Assembly (NCBI GenBank): GCA_025617375.2
Contig: JAMYGW020000002.1
Location: forward strand, 1,240,001-1,304,000
Length of the DNA: 64,000 nt
Direction of reading: 5' to 3'
Source of the DNA: Acarospora socialis
Taxonomy: Eukaryota > Ascomycota > Lecanoromycetes > Acarosporales > Acarosporaceae
Below the pieces are notes generated by a model. It had not been told where the DNA came from and ran no database searches. It worked only from the letters and a program-made list of their open reading frames with translations. The position numbers and the translations under genes were made by a program. Shown piece after piece: positions 48,182 through 60,500 of the stretch. Every line of letters starts with the position of its first letter. The first letter of the stretch is position 1.

Positions 48182-51100
48182 TCAAGGGCCCAGGGCCGGC
48201 CCATCATCCCAGTCCTCATCCACATAATAAGGATCAACACGATCATCATCCTCAGCCGGCTCCTCATCCTCATACCACTCATCCGGATAACCCTTCACAC
48301 TCCAAAACTCATAACTCGTCTTCTCTGCCCTTCGCGCATGCTCGCCCTTTCGAAATGGCCACCTGGGTCTCAGCAACGCGTCGGCCGCTATTCCTGGGCT
48401 GTTGTCGAGATTGAATCTATCCCATTCCGCTTGCACAAACAGGCGCTGAATGTAGGATAGCGGGATTGAGTAGTAGGTCCAGTAGCGCGGGACGTATTCG
48501 TCCGGTTGGAGGACCCGGTGCCACTTGCTCCAGGAGGCTCCGTGTCTGAAGGTCGCTGTTCCGTTGTCGTCGAGCGCGGTGCTGTCACTTAGTATCCAGC
48601 CCCCGTGGAGCCAAGAGATCAAAGAATTGCCGAGCTCGGCTTGCGCTTCGCCGCGTATGGTGGGATCGCCTTCGACCATCGTCCAGGCGAAGTTGGTGTA
48701 CAAGGCCGCGTGAGCCAGCTCGTGCGTCAAGGTCGTTGCGAGAGAGTACACCGCTTGAAGATACCTTTCAGAGTCTCGCGCGGAGTCGAGAACGGCTCGT
48801 ACGACTTGACTGCTCACGCTGATTTGAATACGGCGATAAGGGAGATTTTCGTGGTTCTGCTCTAGATCATCAAAGTGTTCGTGCTGTGCTTGATCGCATG
48901 CTTGATATTTGTAGTTTCCTTCTCTGTCCGATGAGTGTCTATAGCCTCTTGAGCACTGCCCCAAGTGACCATCTTCCGGTAGTTGCAGGGCATTGTGGTC
49001 GAAGTGCACATGGCCTGCCATACTGTCCAGTTCCGTCCTTGCAGCTGCTAGATCATCAACCTTAGAGGCTCGCGCGGCGGAGACCTCTCTTGCCTGGCCC
49101 CTTGAAGAGTTGCTGGAATAATTGACTCGTGGTAGAAGGGATGTTAACCACGGTGACCCGACCTGAAGCAGGAGCGTTGCTAGCATCATGGCAGGTCTCA
49201 ATCTGTCATATTCGTCTTCAGTAAGGCTCGGCGTCCCTTGGGCCCTCCTCTCCTCGTGATTCGCTGGAGCTCTCGTCCAGTTTTCGTAGGCGAGAATTGG
49301 GTGAATATTTACCGTAAGACCAAGCGGCGAGACGCTACAGCCCACAGCACCTGCTGCTCCGAGTTCTACAAGATTCCACTCCGGTGGAGGTGTGACTTCC
49401 CAGTCTAAATCTTCGTAATACTTTGCTTGTCCTACACCATTACCCCAGTCCTCTTCTCGCAGGTGTTGCCGGGCAACCCTAGCCGTGTGCCGTTGCTGGA
49501 ACGGAGTATCTGGCTTGAGAAATCTCCTAGTCATTGTCGGTCGTTCTTTGGCACGAGCGACCTCATCCCACCGTTCTTGGGTAAGGATACGTTGGATGTA
49601 GTGTACCGGAATAGAATAAATCGTATGGAAGAGTGGCCGTTGCATCGTCCGCTTGAAGAGTTTGTTCCAGTGCAGGCCCCCCCTGACGTGATGATAGCCG
49701 TCTTGACTTTCGTCATTCTCATCCAGGCGGCTTGGCCTAGGGAACCAACCTCCAAATATCCACCCTATCAAGGAGATTCCCAGATCTGGGTAGACGTCAT
49801 TGTCTAATCTGACGTCGTCAAGAAACAGATTGTCGAAATCGGTCAACCACGCCACATGACCCAATTCGGAAACTAAGACTACGGCCAAGTAGAAGACTGC
49901 GAAGAGATGGTCTGCTGTCGCAGGCGCTGTCGGCAAGGCTGCCTGAAGAAGCTGTGACGCGATAGTGATCTGGATGGGACGCCACCTGTAGCCCAACGTT
50001 TCTTGCTCTATTCGATCGCGGTCGGCATGGTCCCTAAGGTTTAACTTCACCGGCTGACTAAGGAGGGCGTCGCTCGGTGCTCGTTGATGCTGGCTCCAGA
50101 CTCCCTTTCTAGTAAGCAGATCACGACTGGCGCTTATTCTGACCGATTCGACCCTTTCATGCAGGCTTCTGCGGACTTGATCGAGCGTGCGCCGCGTTGG
50201 GTTTGCTACCATAGGGACCTCTATAGTTGTAGTGGAAGGGTTCGCTGAGTTGGTCCTGCCGCGACTGGCCTGCGGAAGAAAAGACGCAAACCAAGGCGTA
50301 GCGAAATCCAAAAGCCGTGAGGCAAGAAGACAGGCTTGCCTTAGACTGTCTCGTTGCTGCGGTTCCACGTTATCCCAGGCATCTTCACGAAACAATGGGT
50401 GGATGTCACCAGTCAGATCGGGTGCTTTGACTGGCTGTTTGCCTGAGGCCGGCGCATTATAACCCGAAGGATCATCTGCAACACCTAGAGCATTGAACGC
50501 TTCTAGCTCTCTTCGAATCCAATGATCAGGTGGGATGTCTCGTGGACCTCCCTGCGAATCTTGAGCACGTATGCTTGGTCTTGCTAGCTCAGCTTTTTCA
50601 AAATGTTTGCATGCATTCACGAACGCATTGCGATACGTTCGCGGGAGGTTGATCAGCTCTAGGAGGTTCTCTATGTTGGTCACACCGTACACAAAGAAGG
50701 AAAAGCGCTTGTGGTCCAACCAATGAGCATATCGTAGCATGAAGCACGCGAAAGCACACCACAATGACACCTTACCCCAGTTCATCGTACTCCCTAGTTC
50801 TCTGAAACTTACTCCTGAACCTGGAGCTTCTGGCGTGGCGTTGTTAGGAATACCTACCTTCCTATTACCCTGCACTAGTGACGAGTGCACTAGATGGTGC
50901 AGCTCTCTTAAGCTCTGGGTGGCATACACTTCGCGGGCGAAAGCAGCACGGCCCACTGGTGTATCATCTCTTATGGCCGGGTATCTGTCTGCAGGTCCAC
51001 CATCGCCAAACCGAAGAGATATCGCGTTGGGGTTCCGTGGATGCCGTCTCTGGGGTCCATAAAACTTCTCTATCTCCTTCTCAAAGATACCCCACAGAGC

Positions 51101-51785
51101 CAACAGATTTTTATAGACCCCCAACCTCATGGGTTGGCGAACAACCTTGGAAACTTCATCGAAATGTACAACAGCGTCGCACGTATCGTTTATCCAGTAA
51201 TTGACCGTTTCGGACTTTTCCAGCAGGCCTAGCAGTTCGTGGCCCGAAATTGACCATGTCTCCAGGTCACTGTACGCTAGTCTCGGCGATTTGATTCGCA
51301 GGCAGCGTTTGAGTCCTGTAGGTGTAGCATTAGTTACAACATGACCCGTTGCGATATCGTCTATGAATCTATTGAGCCGCCATACCGTCATCATTTCCGA
51401 CGGGACACTTTTTGCTGCCACTGAAAACACTTCCGATGCTCAGCCTTGCTGGGTTCCCAAGGACTGCAAGACTCCACTCCGTATCTGACATATGCCCAAC
51501 CTGCCCCGGCAGCCTGATATTCTCCAGCCCAGCAATGTTCTGTGCCGCCACTTGCTCTGCGATGCAGGAAAGAAGAACGCTGTTCAAGTCCCTTGGCCTG
51601 GATGTGCTTGATTCTCTCACACTAAAAGTACCCACGCTATTTGTACTAGCTCCAGGCGCCTCATCCAGCTGTAGTGGCGGTTCATGACTGGGGAGAAAGA
51701 TGTCCCGGAGATACCTTCGGCTCGCACAAAATCGAAAGTCCAACTCTAGCACCAACTCTAGGTTGGGTTCTTTATAACTCCCCAT
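48182..51785 (-). CDS. Large protein with two zincin-like repeats, first one degenerate
   Basis: Family not recognised. Exons on the minus strand 51785-51386 and 51315-48182 give 1177 residues; the 70-nt intron has a TAACTAAT branch motif and CTACAG acceptor. Two homologous units begin at NIHP/DIHP (about 437 and 803). Within them RIQISVSSQVV pairs with PIQITIASQLL, and YSIPLSYIQRL with YSIPVHYIQRI. Repeat 2 holds HELAH (998-1002) followed by E1023 and E1027, which fits a gluzincin-type zinc peptidase. Repeat 1 has SELGH at 616-620 and Asp in place of E1027, so it is probably inactive. The tail is very acidic. No signal peptide or membrane segment is evident. Peptidase activity is inferred from the motif only. 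Confidence 0.8.
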
Positions 51786-52990
51786 CGTGAGAGTCCATGA
51801 AAACGAAATAGAAAGGGAACAGATTTCTCATTACCTTATCATCGCGCCAAATGGTTGCATACCAATCGAAACGAGGAATGGGATAAACGACAGGACCACG
51901 CTATAGTATTACAAGCCAAAGCAAGGAGTGCTTCGTACAGAGATACTCGTACACATACTGCAGAGTAAAGAACGTTAAAGAGTAAGTTCCACTATGCTCG
52001 AGTAGAGATGAATACTCTGTGAGATCCAGACCGTTCACTATTATGCCTTCCTTGTATGCATAGTATACTCCGAAGAAGCAGACAGATTAGCCCAGGTAAC
52101 GCTTGAGCTATACATAAGGTTTGAATCTCGAAAATAGTCCGTAGACATTTTTCAAGCAACTGATTCCCGACATTCTCACCGCACTCGGTACGATAGGGGT
52201 TACTCAGACGGTGGCCAGCAGCGGAACTAATAGTTATAGTGAGTCTTCTGCTGATTTCTGCCCTTGCCAGAGTCGCAAATTCGAGGGCTGCTGAGCCAGC
52301 AGTTGCATGTCAATGTGGAATAGAAAACCGTCACGGATCATATGCCACTGTCCGTAGTCTCCGTGTTATCATACTGCTGATTTGATGGGACTTGAGATTT
52401 TATAGAACTGATTGTCTACCTAGTGATTACGAGTTGGACTAGGAGTAGTTGGTCTGTGCGCGGTAAAGCTCGAATTGGTTCAGTTTAGGTATTAGCTGCC
52501 GCCGTCCGCTTTTCACACTTCAAATTCAACATCTATCCAGCTGAACCTACATTCCTATCTTAAACAAACCTACTCCGGTACTGGCAAAGGCTCGACAAGC
52601 CACTGTCATTCATCTCTAGTTACTATCTCTCAATATGGACCTCAAATCACCTCGGACCCGTTACGCACGTGGTAGATGTCGTCGGTAGCATCTGGTTAGA
52701 ACAGGTACGATGTTTCTGTCACAGGACGTTGCATTCTTGCATTTAAATTTCTTTGACCAATGCTTCTTAACACTCTGCCTGGTCTTGAGTTGACATCCTC
52801 TTAACAGTGCTCAGAATCCGCCCCCGGCGGATTCATCTGCCGAGTCTCCGAAGCTTTGGACGGACGACCGTGGTTTTCTACTACATACCTATCATTTCCT
52901 GGTCCTCGCTACTTTGTACGCTTCAATCGGAAGGCTTTCAGGCAGGATCGAATTTGGTTCTCTGCGGCTCCCTGACGTTCATTACTAGCT
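51786..52990. other. Intergenic, divergent promoters
   Basis: 1.2 kb between the divergent zincin-like and Siw14-like genes. No further gene is seen; some upstream part may be transcribed leader. Confidence 0.5.
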
Positions 52991-53988
52991 ATGTCTAGCA
53001 TATATGGCACCATGTCACCCTCGCTCTTGAACCCTAGCAACGCCCCATCCAAACATGAGCAGCTCCTGACGGCGAGGCTGAACATGATCGCTTCGGATCC
53101 GGACCAGTGCCTTCCGTCATCCATGATGTTGCCAAGTTCCAAGTCGGCTCGGGCAAACGGAAGTCAGCACTCAAACCTAGAAGGTGAGCGCATTCGCCTG
53201 TCATTATTGGCCTTCATCGATCCAAAGTATGCGAATGCCCTAACCCCCAAAATCACTAGATGCTGGATTTGAAAGTATCGAAAGTGAACCGCCGTCGCCA
53301 ACCACGGGGTTTCCAAGCAACTTTTCCGAGGTGGTGCCTGGCATATACCGTAGCAGCTTCCCTCGTGCGAGCAACTTTGAACATCTCAAGAGTCTCGGGC
53401 TCAAGTCTATATTGTAGGTTGCTAATGCAACCTGTATGATGCTACAAACAGGTAGGCTAACTGGCTCAGAACTCTTGTGCCTGAAGAATATCCTGCCGAA
53501 AATATGGCATTCGTCAAGGAGAACGGTATTCGACACTTTCAGATTCACATCTCACCCAACAAGGACCCCTTTGTCACAATTCCGCCAAAGGACATGGCTG
53601 CAGCACTTAAAATTCTGCTGGACAGGCGAAATCATCCACTCTTAATTCACTGCAATAAAGGCAAAGTAAGTGGTTTGATGGGCTTTGGACAAGTGAGTAA
53701 CAAGCTAATTCCCGTGCACAGCATCGTACCGGCTGTGTTGTGGGATGCTTCCGCAAGCTCCAAGACTGGAGCCTTGCGTCTATTCTTGCCGAGTACAACC
53801 ATCATGCTCGTCCGAAGGTGAGGGTGCTCGACGAGAAGTTCATTGAATTGTTTGACGAGGGGGCCGTTGTAAGCGAAGCGCAGCAGATTGATTGGGTTCC
53901 ACCCAAATCCCTCACTCTTCCGACGCCCCCAGCTTCAGTGGTTGATGATCCTAAAGAGGATGTTTACTTGGCCCCCGAGGCCCGGTAG
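52991..53988 (+). CDS. siw14: Siw14-like atypical dual-specificity phosphatase
   Basis: Member of the plant-and-fungi atypical phosphatase family; yeast Siw14 cleaves the 5-diphosphate of inositol pyrophosphates. Exons 52991-53183, 53260-53413, 53470-53665 and 53722-53988 give 269 residues. The core starts at NFSEVVPGIYRSSFPRASNF, then SILTLVPEEYP, and the active site HCNKGKHRTG gives C-x5-R with C177 and R183, nearly identical to Siw14. Intron 3 falls inside this signature, between K181 and H182. The 80-residue N-terminus is unremarkable, so an in-frame start at MSPSLL is possible. Introns are 76, 56 and 56 nt. Confidence 0.9.
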
Positions 53989-54947
53989 CGGAGACGGAGG
54001 ATGAGTAAAGCTGTTAAGTTTATCCAGGTAGCCGCCCGACTTGGGTTGTTATCCGGGTTTTACCTCTCAAGTCCTGGAGCTGTGTTGGATCTTTCTTGGT
54101 CAGAAATGAAGCTGTCGGAAAAGGCTGTCCGGGATGCATGTACAGGCCTAGAAGGAACAACTTTGTCACTCGCATGAGGGCACAAGGTCATTTTCTACCC
54201 CTACATTCAGTGGACTGTGCGTGGAGGTGGATAGGAACATTGACCTTCTCGGGTTTGGTACCTACCGGTATCCTGAGAATAACGCACACGACTTTGCTCA
54301 CACTTGTTTTCAGAAAGTTTTCTGGAAGCTGTACGACGAAGAGATGGAATTCCACGTGTTATTTGTCCATACAGGCTACGGCGGTCATGGTGGTTTGTCC
54401 GCGGTTCTAAGACCTTCTTGTAATAGATTATACTGGTCTTGCTGCCAGAGTATCGCCAAATCGTCAAAATCGGATCGTATGTCACCTTGACTTCGCCCTA
54501 CGAGTTCAGTGATTCTTACGGTTCAGATGTGCGTAAGTCTAACCAGGTGTACCAGTAGGAAGTAGGGTAAGTACTGTGTTACCCGCACAGAATTGAAGAT
54601 GAACATGAACCCTGCAGATGCTTCAATGATATGGCTAGAAAAAATTGGTCCAGCATATGACTCGAGTTCGGAGGGCTCAGAGGCATTCGAGCTATCACAA
54701 GCTTGACACACCCTTAGATCAGATGGAGATGATATCAGCAGAGGCTCTATCCAAGTAGGAGATGGTGCTTGGCATTCGGCCATTCATGTCTGACGCAGCC
54801 AGCACAAAGCGTTAGAAACTTAACAGGCCATCTTCTACTGGCACGAGTATAACTCATAAGAGTAGTATTAGATGAAAGTGTAACACGGCAAAGCCCAAAA
54901 TGTCTCCCTACAATTCGGATGAGAGACCAAAGTCCAATAGACCTGCT
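53989..54947. other. Intergenic between convergent genes
   Basis: About 1 kb of 3' sequence. A plus-strand frame near 54221-54490 reads somewhat like protein but starts without ATG and resembles nothing known. Confidence 0.5.
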
Positions 54948-55427
54948 TCAGACAATACTTCCGCCCTCCCTCCTCGCCTCCTCTTTACTCCTCCTCTCAG
55001 TCGCATATGTAAAGCCACAGGCCAACAGATTGGTGAGACATAGCCCCATCGTGCTGCCCCTAATGATCCCTCTGGCTCCCCATCTCCTCGCGAAAGGCTG
55101 CTTCCGCCGACGCGCCAGTATAAGATATAATGTTGACCACGCAGCACTGATACCGGCGCTATCAACCTTGTAATCCGAGAGATTCAGATACGTGCTGAAT
55201 AAAAGGACCGGTGGGAATAGAAGTGGGAGGAATTGGGGTGGGCGCATATGCTGGGCGGTGATTAAAGTTGCAAGAACTGTTGGCGGAAGAGGCGATTCTG
55301 TGACAGTCGTTAGCCCAGATGCTCTTTGCACATCTGAATCCTTGCTTTGTGGACACGTACCTCCCCAGGTTCTGGCATACTGAATAGCGGAGGTCTTCGC
55401 TTTCTCCTCGACCTTTTTGTCTGCCAT
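54948..55427 (-). CDS. aim19: Aim19-like mitochondrial protein
   Basis: Small membrane protein resembling the Aim19 family (altered inheritance of mitochondria), role unknown. Exons on the minus strand 55427-55361 and 55297-54948 give 138 residues. After MADKKVEEKAKTSAIQYART come SPLPPTVLATLITAQHMRPP, a hydrophobic segment FLPLLFPPVLLFSTYLNLS, the family-like DYKVDSAGISAAWSTLYLIL with ARRRKQPF, and GARGIIRGSTMGLCLTNLL. About three or four membrane segments are expected. The 63-nt intron has a CTAACGAC branch site. Identification rests on remembered family sequence. Divergent from the J-protein gene. Confidence 0.65.
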   Translation of the reverse strand: MADKKVEEKAKTSAIQYARTWGGTCPQSKDSDVQRASGLTTVTESPLPPTVLATLITAQHMRPPQFLPLLFPPVLLFSTYLNLSDYKVDSAGISAAWSTLYLILARRRKQPFARRWGARGIIRGSTMGLCLTNLLACGFTYATERRSKEEARREGGSIV

Positions 55428-55813
55428 CGATGCTGTGACTATCCTATACAATAATGGCTCTGATCAGACCGAAGAGCTCTATGCGTTCAAACAATTCCTG
55501 CGTTGTATCCGCCCTTTGAAGCCTGCGTCTAGTAGCTCCCTCGTGTTCTAGGTATCTGTAATTGCCCAAGAGAGCTGGTCGTCATAGGTCCCCGGTGACA
55601 TGAAGGCCGCCGCCCCGGTTGCGCTAGCGCTCCCGGATCATCTTTCGCGGGCAGCAAAGAGACCACGACGCCAAACACACAAGCAGAAGTGAAGCTTCGA
55701 ACATCTTTCGTATACCAGCTCACTTACCGGTCTAGTTTTTCTCGCACGAGAGTCCGCAGCTTGGCCACAACACTGGTATTCCGGGAAGATTGGGGCGATT
55801 CTCTGATACGATT
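55428..55813. promoter_or_regulatory. Shared upstream region of AIM19 and the J-protein gene
   Basis: 386 bp between divergent start codons. No specific motif recognised. Confidence 0.4.
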
Positions 55814-57060
55814 ATGCCCTCCGCAACCGCCTCTGGCGCCGATGCGACACCCAACGGTAATGCAAAATCGCGAGATCACAACCAGGGAAATCAGGATCGC
55901 AAATATACTATTGAGCAGAAGACAGCCGTTATCAGAGTACGGAAATGCTCACCTACCGCCTTTTACGAGATACTGGGGCTGGAGAAGACCGTGTCAGACG
56001 GGGAAATAAAAAAGGCTTACCGGAAGCTAAGTTTGTTGACACATCCAGATAAGAATGGCTACGATGGTGCGGATGAAGCTTTCAAGAGTAAGTCTTCTTG
56101 GGCTGCATTCATCACAAGTCGACCGAGCAGGAATAGGCCTTGTCCATCCGAATTTGCTAGCAATGGGAACTGACCGCCTCGTGTGCATATCTAGTGGTCT
56201 CAAGAGCTTTCCAAGTCCTTTCGGATCCAGATAAGAAATCGAAATTCGACAAGTTTGGTGGGGATCCGGATAATAGATTTGGACCTGGCTCGGCCTCTGC
56301 ACAATCACCATTCAGCGGCTTTGCGAGATCACCTGGGCGGGGGCCAATGTTCGAGGATGAGATATCACCGGAAGAGATGTTCAACAGATTTTTCGGTGGT
56401 GGAGGTGGGATGGGTGGGGGCTTTGGGCCCTTTGGTACGGATTTCCCTACGGAGGTGGCTCAATTTTATGGGTGGGCTAACCTCATCACAGGTGGTGGCA
56501 TGTTCGATGCAGGGCCTCAATTCGTGTTTAATTTAGGGGGTGGACCGGGCTTCCGGGTGCACCAATTTGGCGGTGCTAGACCACGAAGGAGACCTCGAGA
56601 AGCGAATGGCAATTCTACTGAGCCACCTCCGTCAACATTATCTGCTTTATCAAACCTTCTTCCCCTCCTCATTCTTTTCGTCCTTCCGTTGCTGTCATCA
56701 CTTTTCTCTTCGTCGACAACCACCCCCGCAGGACCTACATTCCGCTTCGACTCACCAGTACCTCCACATACGCTACAGCGAACAACTCCGCGGCTCAAGG
56801 TGGACTACTACATAGATCCGAATGAGGTTGCGGAGTGGAGCAATCGCAAGATGAACCAGCTGGATCAAAAGGCGGAGGTGAACTACGTCTCGAAGTTGAG
56901 GTATGACTGCGAGCTCGAGATTCAGGGCCGGGAACGGTTGATGCAGGAGGCGCAAGGCTGGTTCTTTCAAGATGTCGAGAAGATGAGGGCAGCAAGAAAC
57001 ATGGAGCTGAGGAGTTGTAGGAGACTGGACGAACTGAGGGTCGGGAGAGGCGGTTACTAA
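55814..57060 (+). CDS. ER-membrane J-protein (Hlj1 / DNAJB12-like)
   Basis: Hsp70 co-chaperone, likely tail-anchored in the ER with its J-domain in the cytosol, where relatives assist degradation of ER membrane proteins. Exons 55814-56087, 56195-56434 and 56492-57060 give 360 residues; the frame upstream of the ATG opens only from TTG. The J-domain spans about 48-112 with HPD at 77-79. A Gly/Phe-rich part ([14 protein letters not shown]) follows, then one membrane segment (about 222-243, [18 protein letters not shown]) and the family C-terminal domain ([30 protein letters not shown]). Intron 2 is 57 nt and free of stops in frame, so its retention would add 19 residues; the GCTAAC branch site argues it is spliced. 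Confidence 0.92.
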
Positions 57061-57588
57061 CCGGTCTTGTGCTTATACGGCGATTTGGGGAGGTCTATCG
57101 TGTACAGGTAATCGGAGTACTGGTGGAGAACTTGCACAGCGTAAATTCGCCGACGACATGCGACGCAGTTCAGCGTGTTGGGGTTCAATAGAGAGTTATA
57201 TACTAAACAGTAATTGCAATACCTCCAACGCTTCTACGCCCCTAGACAGTCACTCGGATCTCAGGAGTACGTCGTAGTGCAGAGCGGTTCTGTTGGCCCA
57301 TTAATCATCGCCCCCATTATGCAAGAGGGCTTATTAATGAGTTCTTATTGTATCGCTTGATCTTAGGCAAACCTACAAGTAGGTGGAAGGTTCCAGTTAA
57401 GATTTAGTTAGGACCCCTTACTGTGGCGGCCTTTAGCGATAACACCTAGAGTCGGAATGGTAGAGTACATTCCTTACTGTACTCGTACCTTAGCACCCGT
57501 GCATCAACCAACCTGGCAGATCGCTATAGCTCTTGCCACAACCCAGTCCTTACATTTGAGGAGTTCATCGCCATAAGTCTCCATAAGG
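57061..57588. other. Intergenic between J-protein and UFD2
   Basis: 528 bp between two same-strand genes. No gene seen. Confidence 0.5.
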
Positions 57589-60500
57589 ATGTCAGACACT
57601 ATTTCAGACGCGGAGAAGGTAAAGTCAAAGGAAGCCGTGGTATCTGTACCCCAGCTCTAACAGTCTGTATACAGATCCGGAACAAGAGGTTGGCAAAGCT
57701 CGGGGCAGGAACTCCTCCTTCGCCAGAACCTGGGTCATCAGCAAAAGAAAGCGAAGCCCCTATTTCGAAGCCACCGTCACCTCCGTCGGCAGACAGAAAC
57801 GCTAGCCCCGAATGTGGAGAGCAACCGACAGCAACCAGCAACATCTCAAGCGCATCAAATTCCGCCACCTCCTCTCCAAATCCCTTCACACGGCTTGGTT
57901 TGAAGCAGAGTAACGGCGAGACCCAGCGCATAAACATATCACCAGCCGGGTCAGGTGTGATAACTCCCTTGAAGCGGGAACATCCCTCCTCGGCTGGAGG
58001 GCGGCCTAGCACAAGGGTAGTAGAGTCGCTCGAAGCGTGGGAGGATCGGACACTGGGTACAATATTCAGATTGTCTCTCAAGCCGGAGGTTACACAGGAT
58101 AACCATGGCCATCCTCTACATTATGTTGGAAGCGTTCGGGCAGACCTCGAGGAGCAAGGATCTCCCGTCAGGCTAAGCACAGAGACCTTGGACCAGGCAA
58201 TACTCGAAGCGGCCTCAAACCTCGGAAAGACTACACCTTTGGACTACTTGTTAGGATGTTGGAAGCGGGTGTCGAGGCAGTACCGAGCTTTCAAAGCTGG
58301 CAGCACGGGGGATCCTAAATACAACATCATAAAGGAGGCTAGACGTTTGTGCATGAGTTACTGCATCTTTGCGGTCACTATGCCAGACATGTTTGGGTCA
58401 GTGACAGATGGTACTTGCGGCCTGAGTAGCTTGCTGATAGCATATTTAGACTGGAGCCACCTGTATCGAACCCGCTTACACCTCACCTGCTGGTTGATCC
58501 TGAAGACGATAGAGGCTTGTGTCATGAGTTTCTCAGCGAAGCTGTGTCGAGGTTTCCAGAAGACGAGACGGTGAAGGAAGCCTTAGTAGGCGCGATAGAA
58601 GAGCTCAGCCGGCAACTGTCCAAAATGACCATGAATGACAACTACAAGCCATATGTCCTAGTAAGTGCGGTTCATCCAGGTTCCTTTGTGTCCCCGCTTG
58701 GTGCTAAGGGTTTCCAGGCAATGCGAAATATTGTCCGATACGCCCCATTGGTGAATGCTATCGTGCAGTCACCTCAATTCTTGCCACAGCAGGTTTCTGC
58801 AGGAACTCTCGAGGCTGAAACTTTGCTGGGTCCTTTCTTTCAGATCTCACCCTTACAAGCAGATGTGACCATCAATTACTTTTCAAGCCCGAAGACACGT
58901 GATAAGGGGTATATCATTAGCTCGCAGCGAGCTCTACGCATGACGTTGCAGACGCACCAGACAGACCTTTTGGATATAGTCAATCAGATCATTAAGAAAT
59001 CCAAAGAAGCGAGAGAGAAGATGCTAGATTGGTTTGCTCTATGTGTCAATGCGAATCACAAGCGGAGAGCAATGCAGGTGGACCAAAAACAAGTCTCTTC
59101 GGATGGCTTCATGATCAATGCTACAGTGTGCTTAGACCAGCTATGTGAACCTTTTATGGATGCAACGTTCTCCAAGGTATGCTTGCACTGTCCCGCTCCA
59201 CTATGTAGCATACACTAATGGTTGCTAGGTTGATCGGATAGATGTTGACTATCTGAGACGGCATCCGCGTGTTGATATCAAGGAAGAAACCAAGCTTAAT
59301 GCCGATCAGAGCGCTTCAGACCGATTCTACTCTGAAGCAGTAGGTGGCACGTCTAATTTCATCTCCGAGGTCTTCTTCCTCACGCTCGCCGCCCATCACT
59401 ACGGCAGCGAGGCAACGATCGTAAAGCTCGACCAACTGGAGAAAGATCTCAATCACATGGAGAAGCAGATCCTGAAATTCGAGTTGGAACGACACAAGTA
59501 CGTGAGCAATCCGGCTCAGTTAAGGATGTTCGAGACCATGCTCAAGAAGTACAAAGACCAAATCGACAAGGGTCTGTCATACAAATATGCGGTGCAGGGC
59601 GTTTTGCTGGATGACCTTTCCCAAGCACGGTCGATGCAGTTCATGCGCTACGTCATAGTGTGGCTTCTACGGCTCGCTGCTCCAAAGCACAATTTCCCGA
59701 CAACACCACTTAAGCTGCCCCTGCCTAAAAAGCAGCCCGAGGTATTCCAGTGTCTGCCGGAGTATTTCCTCGAAGATGTTGTGGGCAACTTCAAGTTCAT
59801 CATGAGGCAAATGCCCCAAATCATCACCTCCACACAGAGTGACGAGCTGGTCATGCTGTGTATTACATTATTACGAAGCTCCGAGTACATCAAGAACCCC
59901 TACCTCAAATCCGGACTTATCACCATTCTCTTCCATGGAATATGGCCCGTGTACAACAGATCCAAAGGCATTCTCGGCGATCTGTTGAACTCTCTACCTT
60001 TCGCGATCGAGCACTTGTTGCACGCTTTGATGAAGTTCTACATCGAGGTTGAGAACACCGGAGCTCATACGCAATTCTACGACAAATTCAATATTCGCTA
60101 CGAAATCTTCCAGATCATCAAATGCATATGGTCAAACACCATCTACAGAGAACACCTTTCGGAGGAGGCGAAAGTCAATCTCGACTTCTTCGTCCGATTC
60201 GTCAACCTCCTGCTTAACGACGTCACGTTTGTCCTCGATGAATCGCTCAGTGCATTCGTCCAGATCCATGGGCTACAGATTGAGCTCCGTGATGGTGAAT
60301 CACTCGATCCAGCTGCCCGAACTGAAAAGGAGGAGGCCCTGGCTGCTGCTCAAGGCAAAGCGAAATCCTACATGCAACTCACCAACGAGACGGTAGACAT
60401 GCTGAAGCTTTTCACCGATGCTTTGGCAGACTCATTCACGATGCCGGAGATAGTGCAGCGGTTAGCGGATATGCTCGACTATAACCTGGACGCTATGGTC

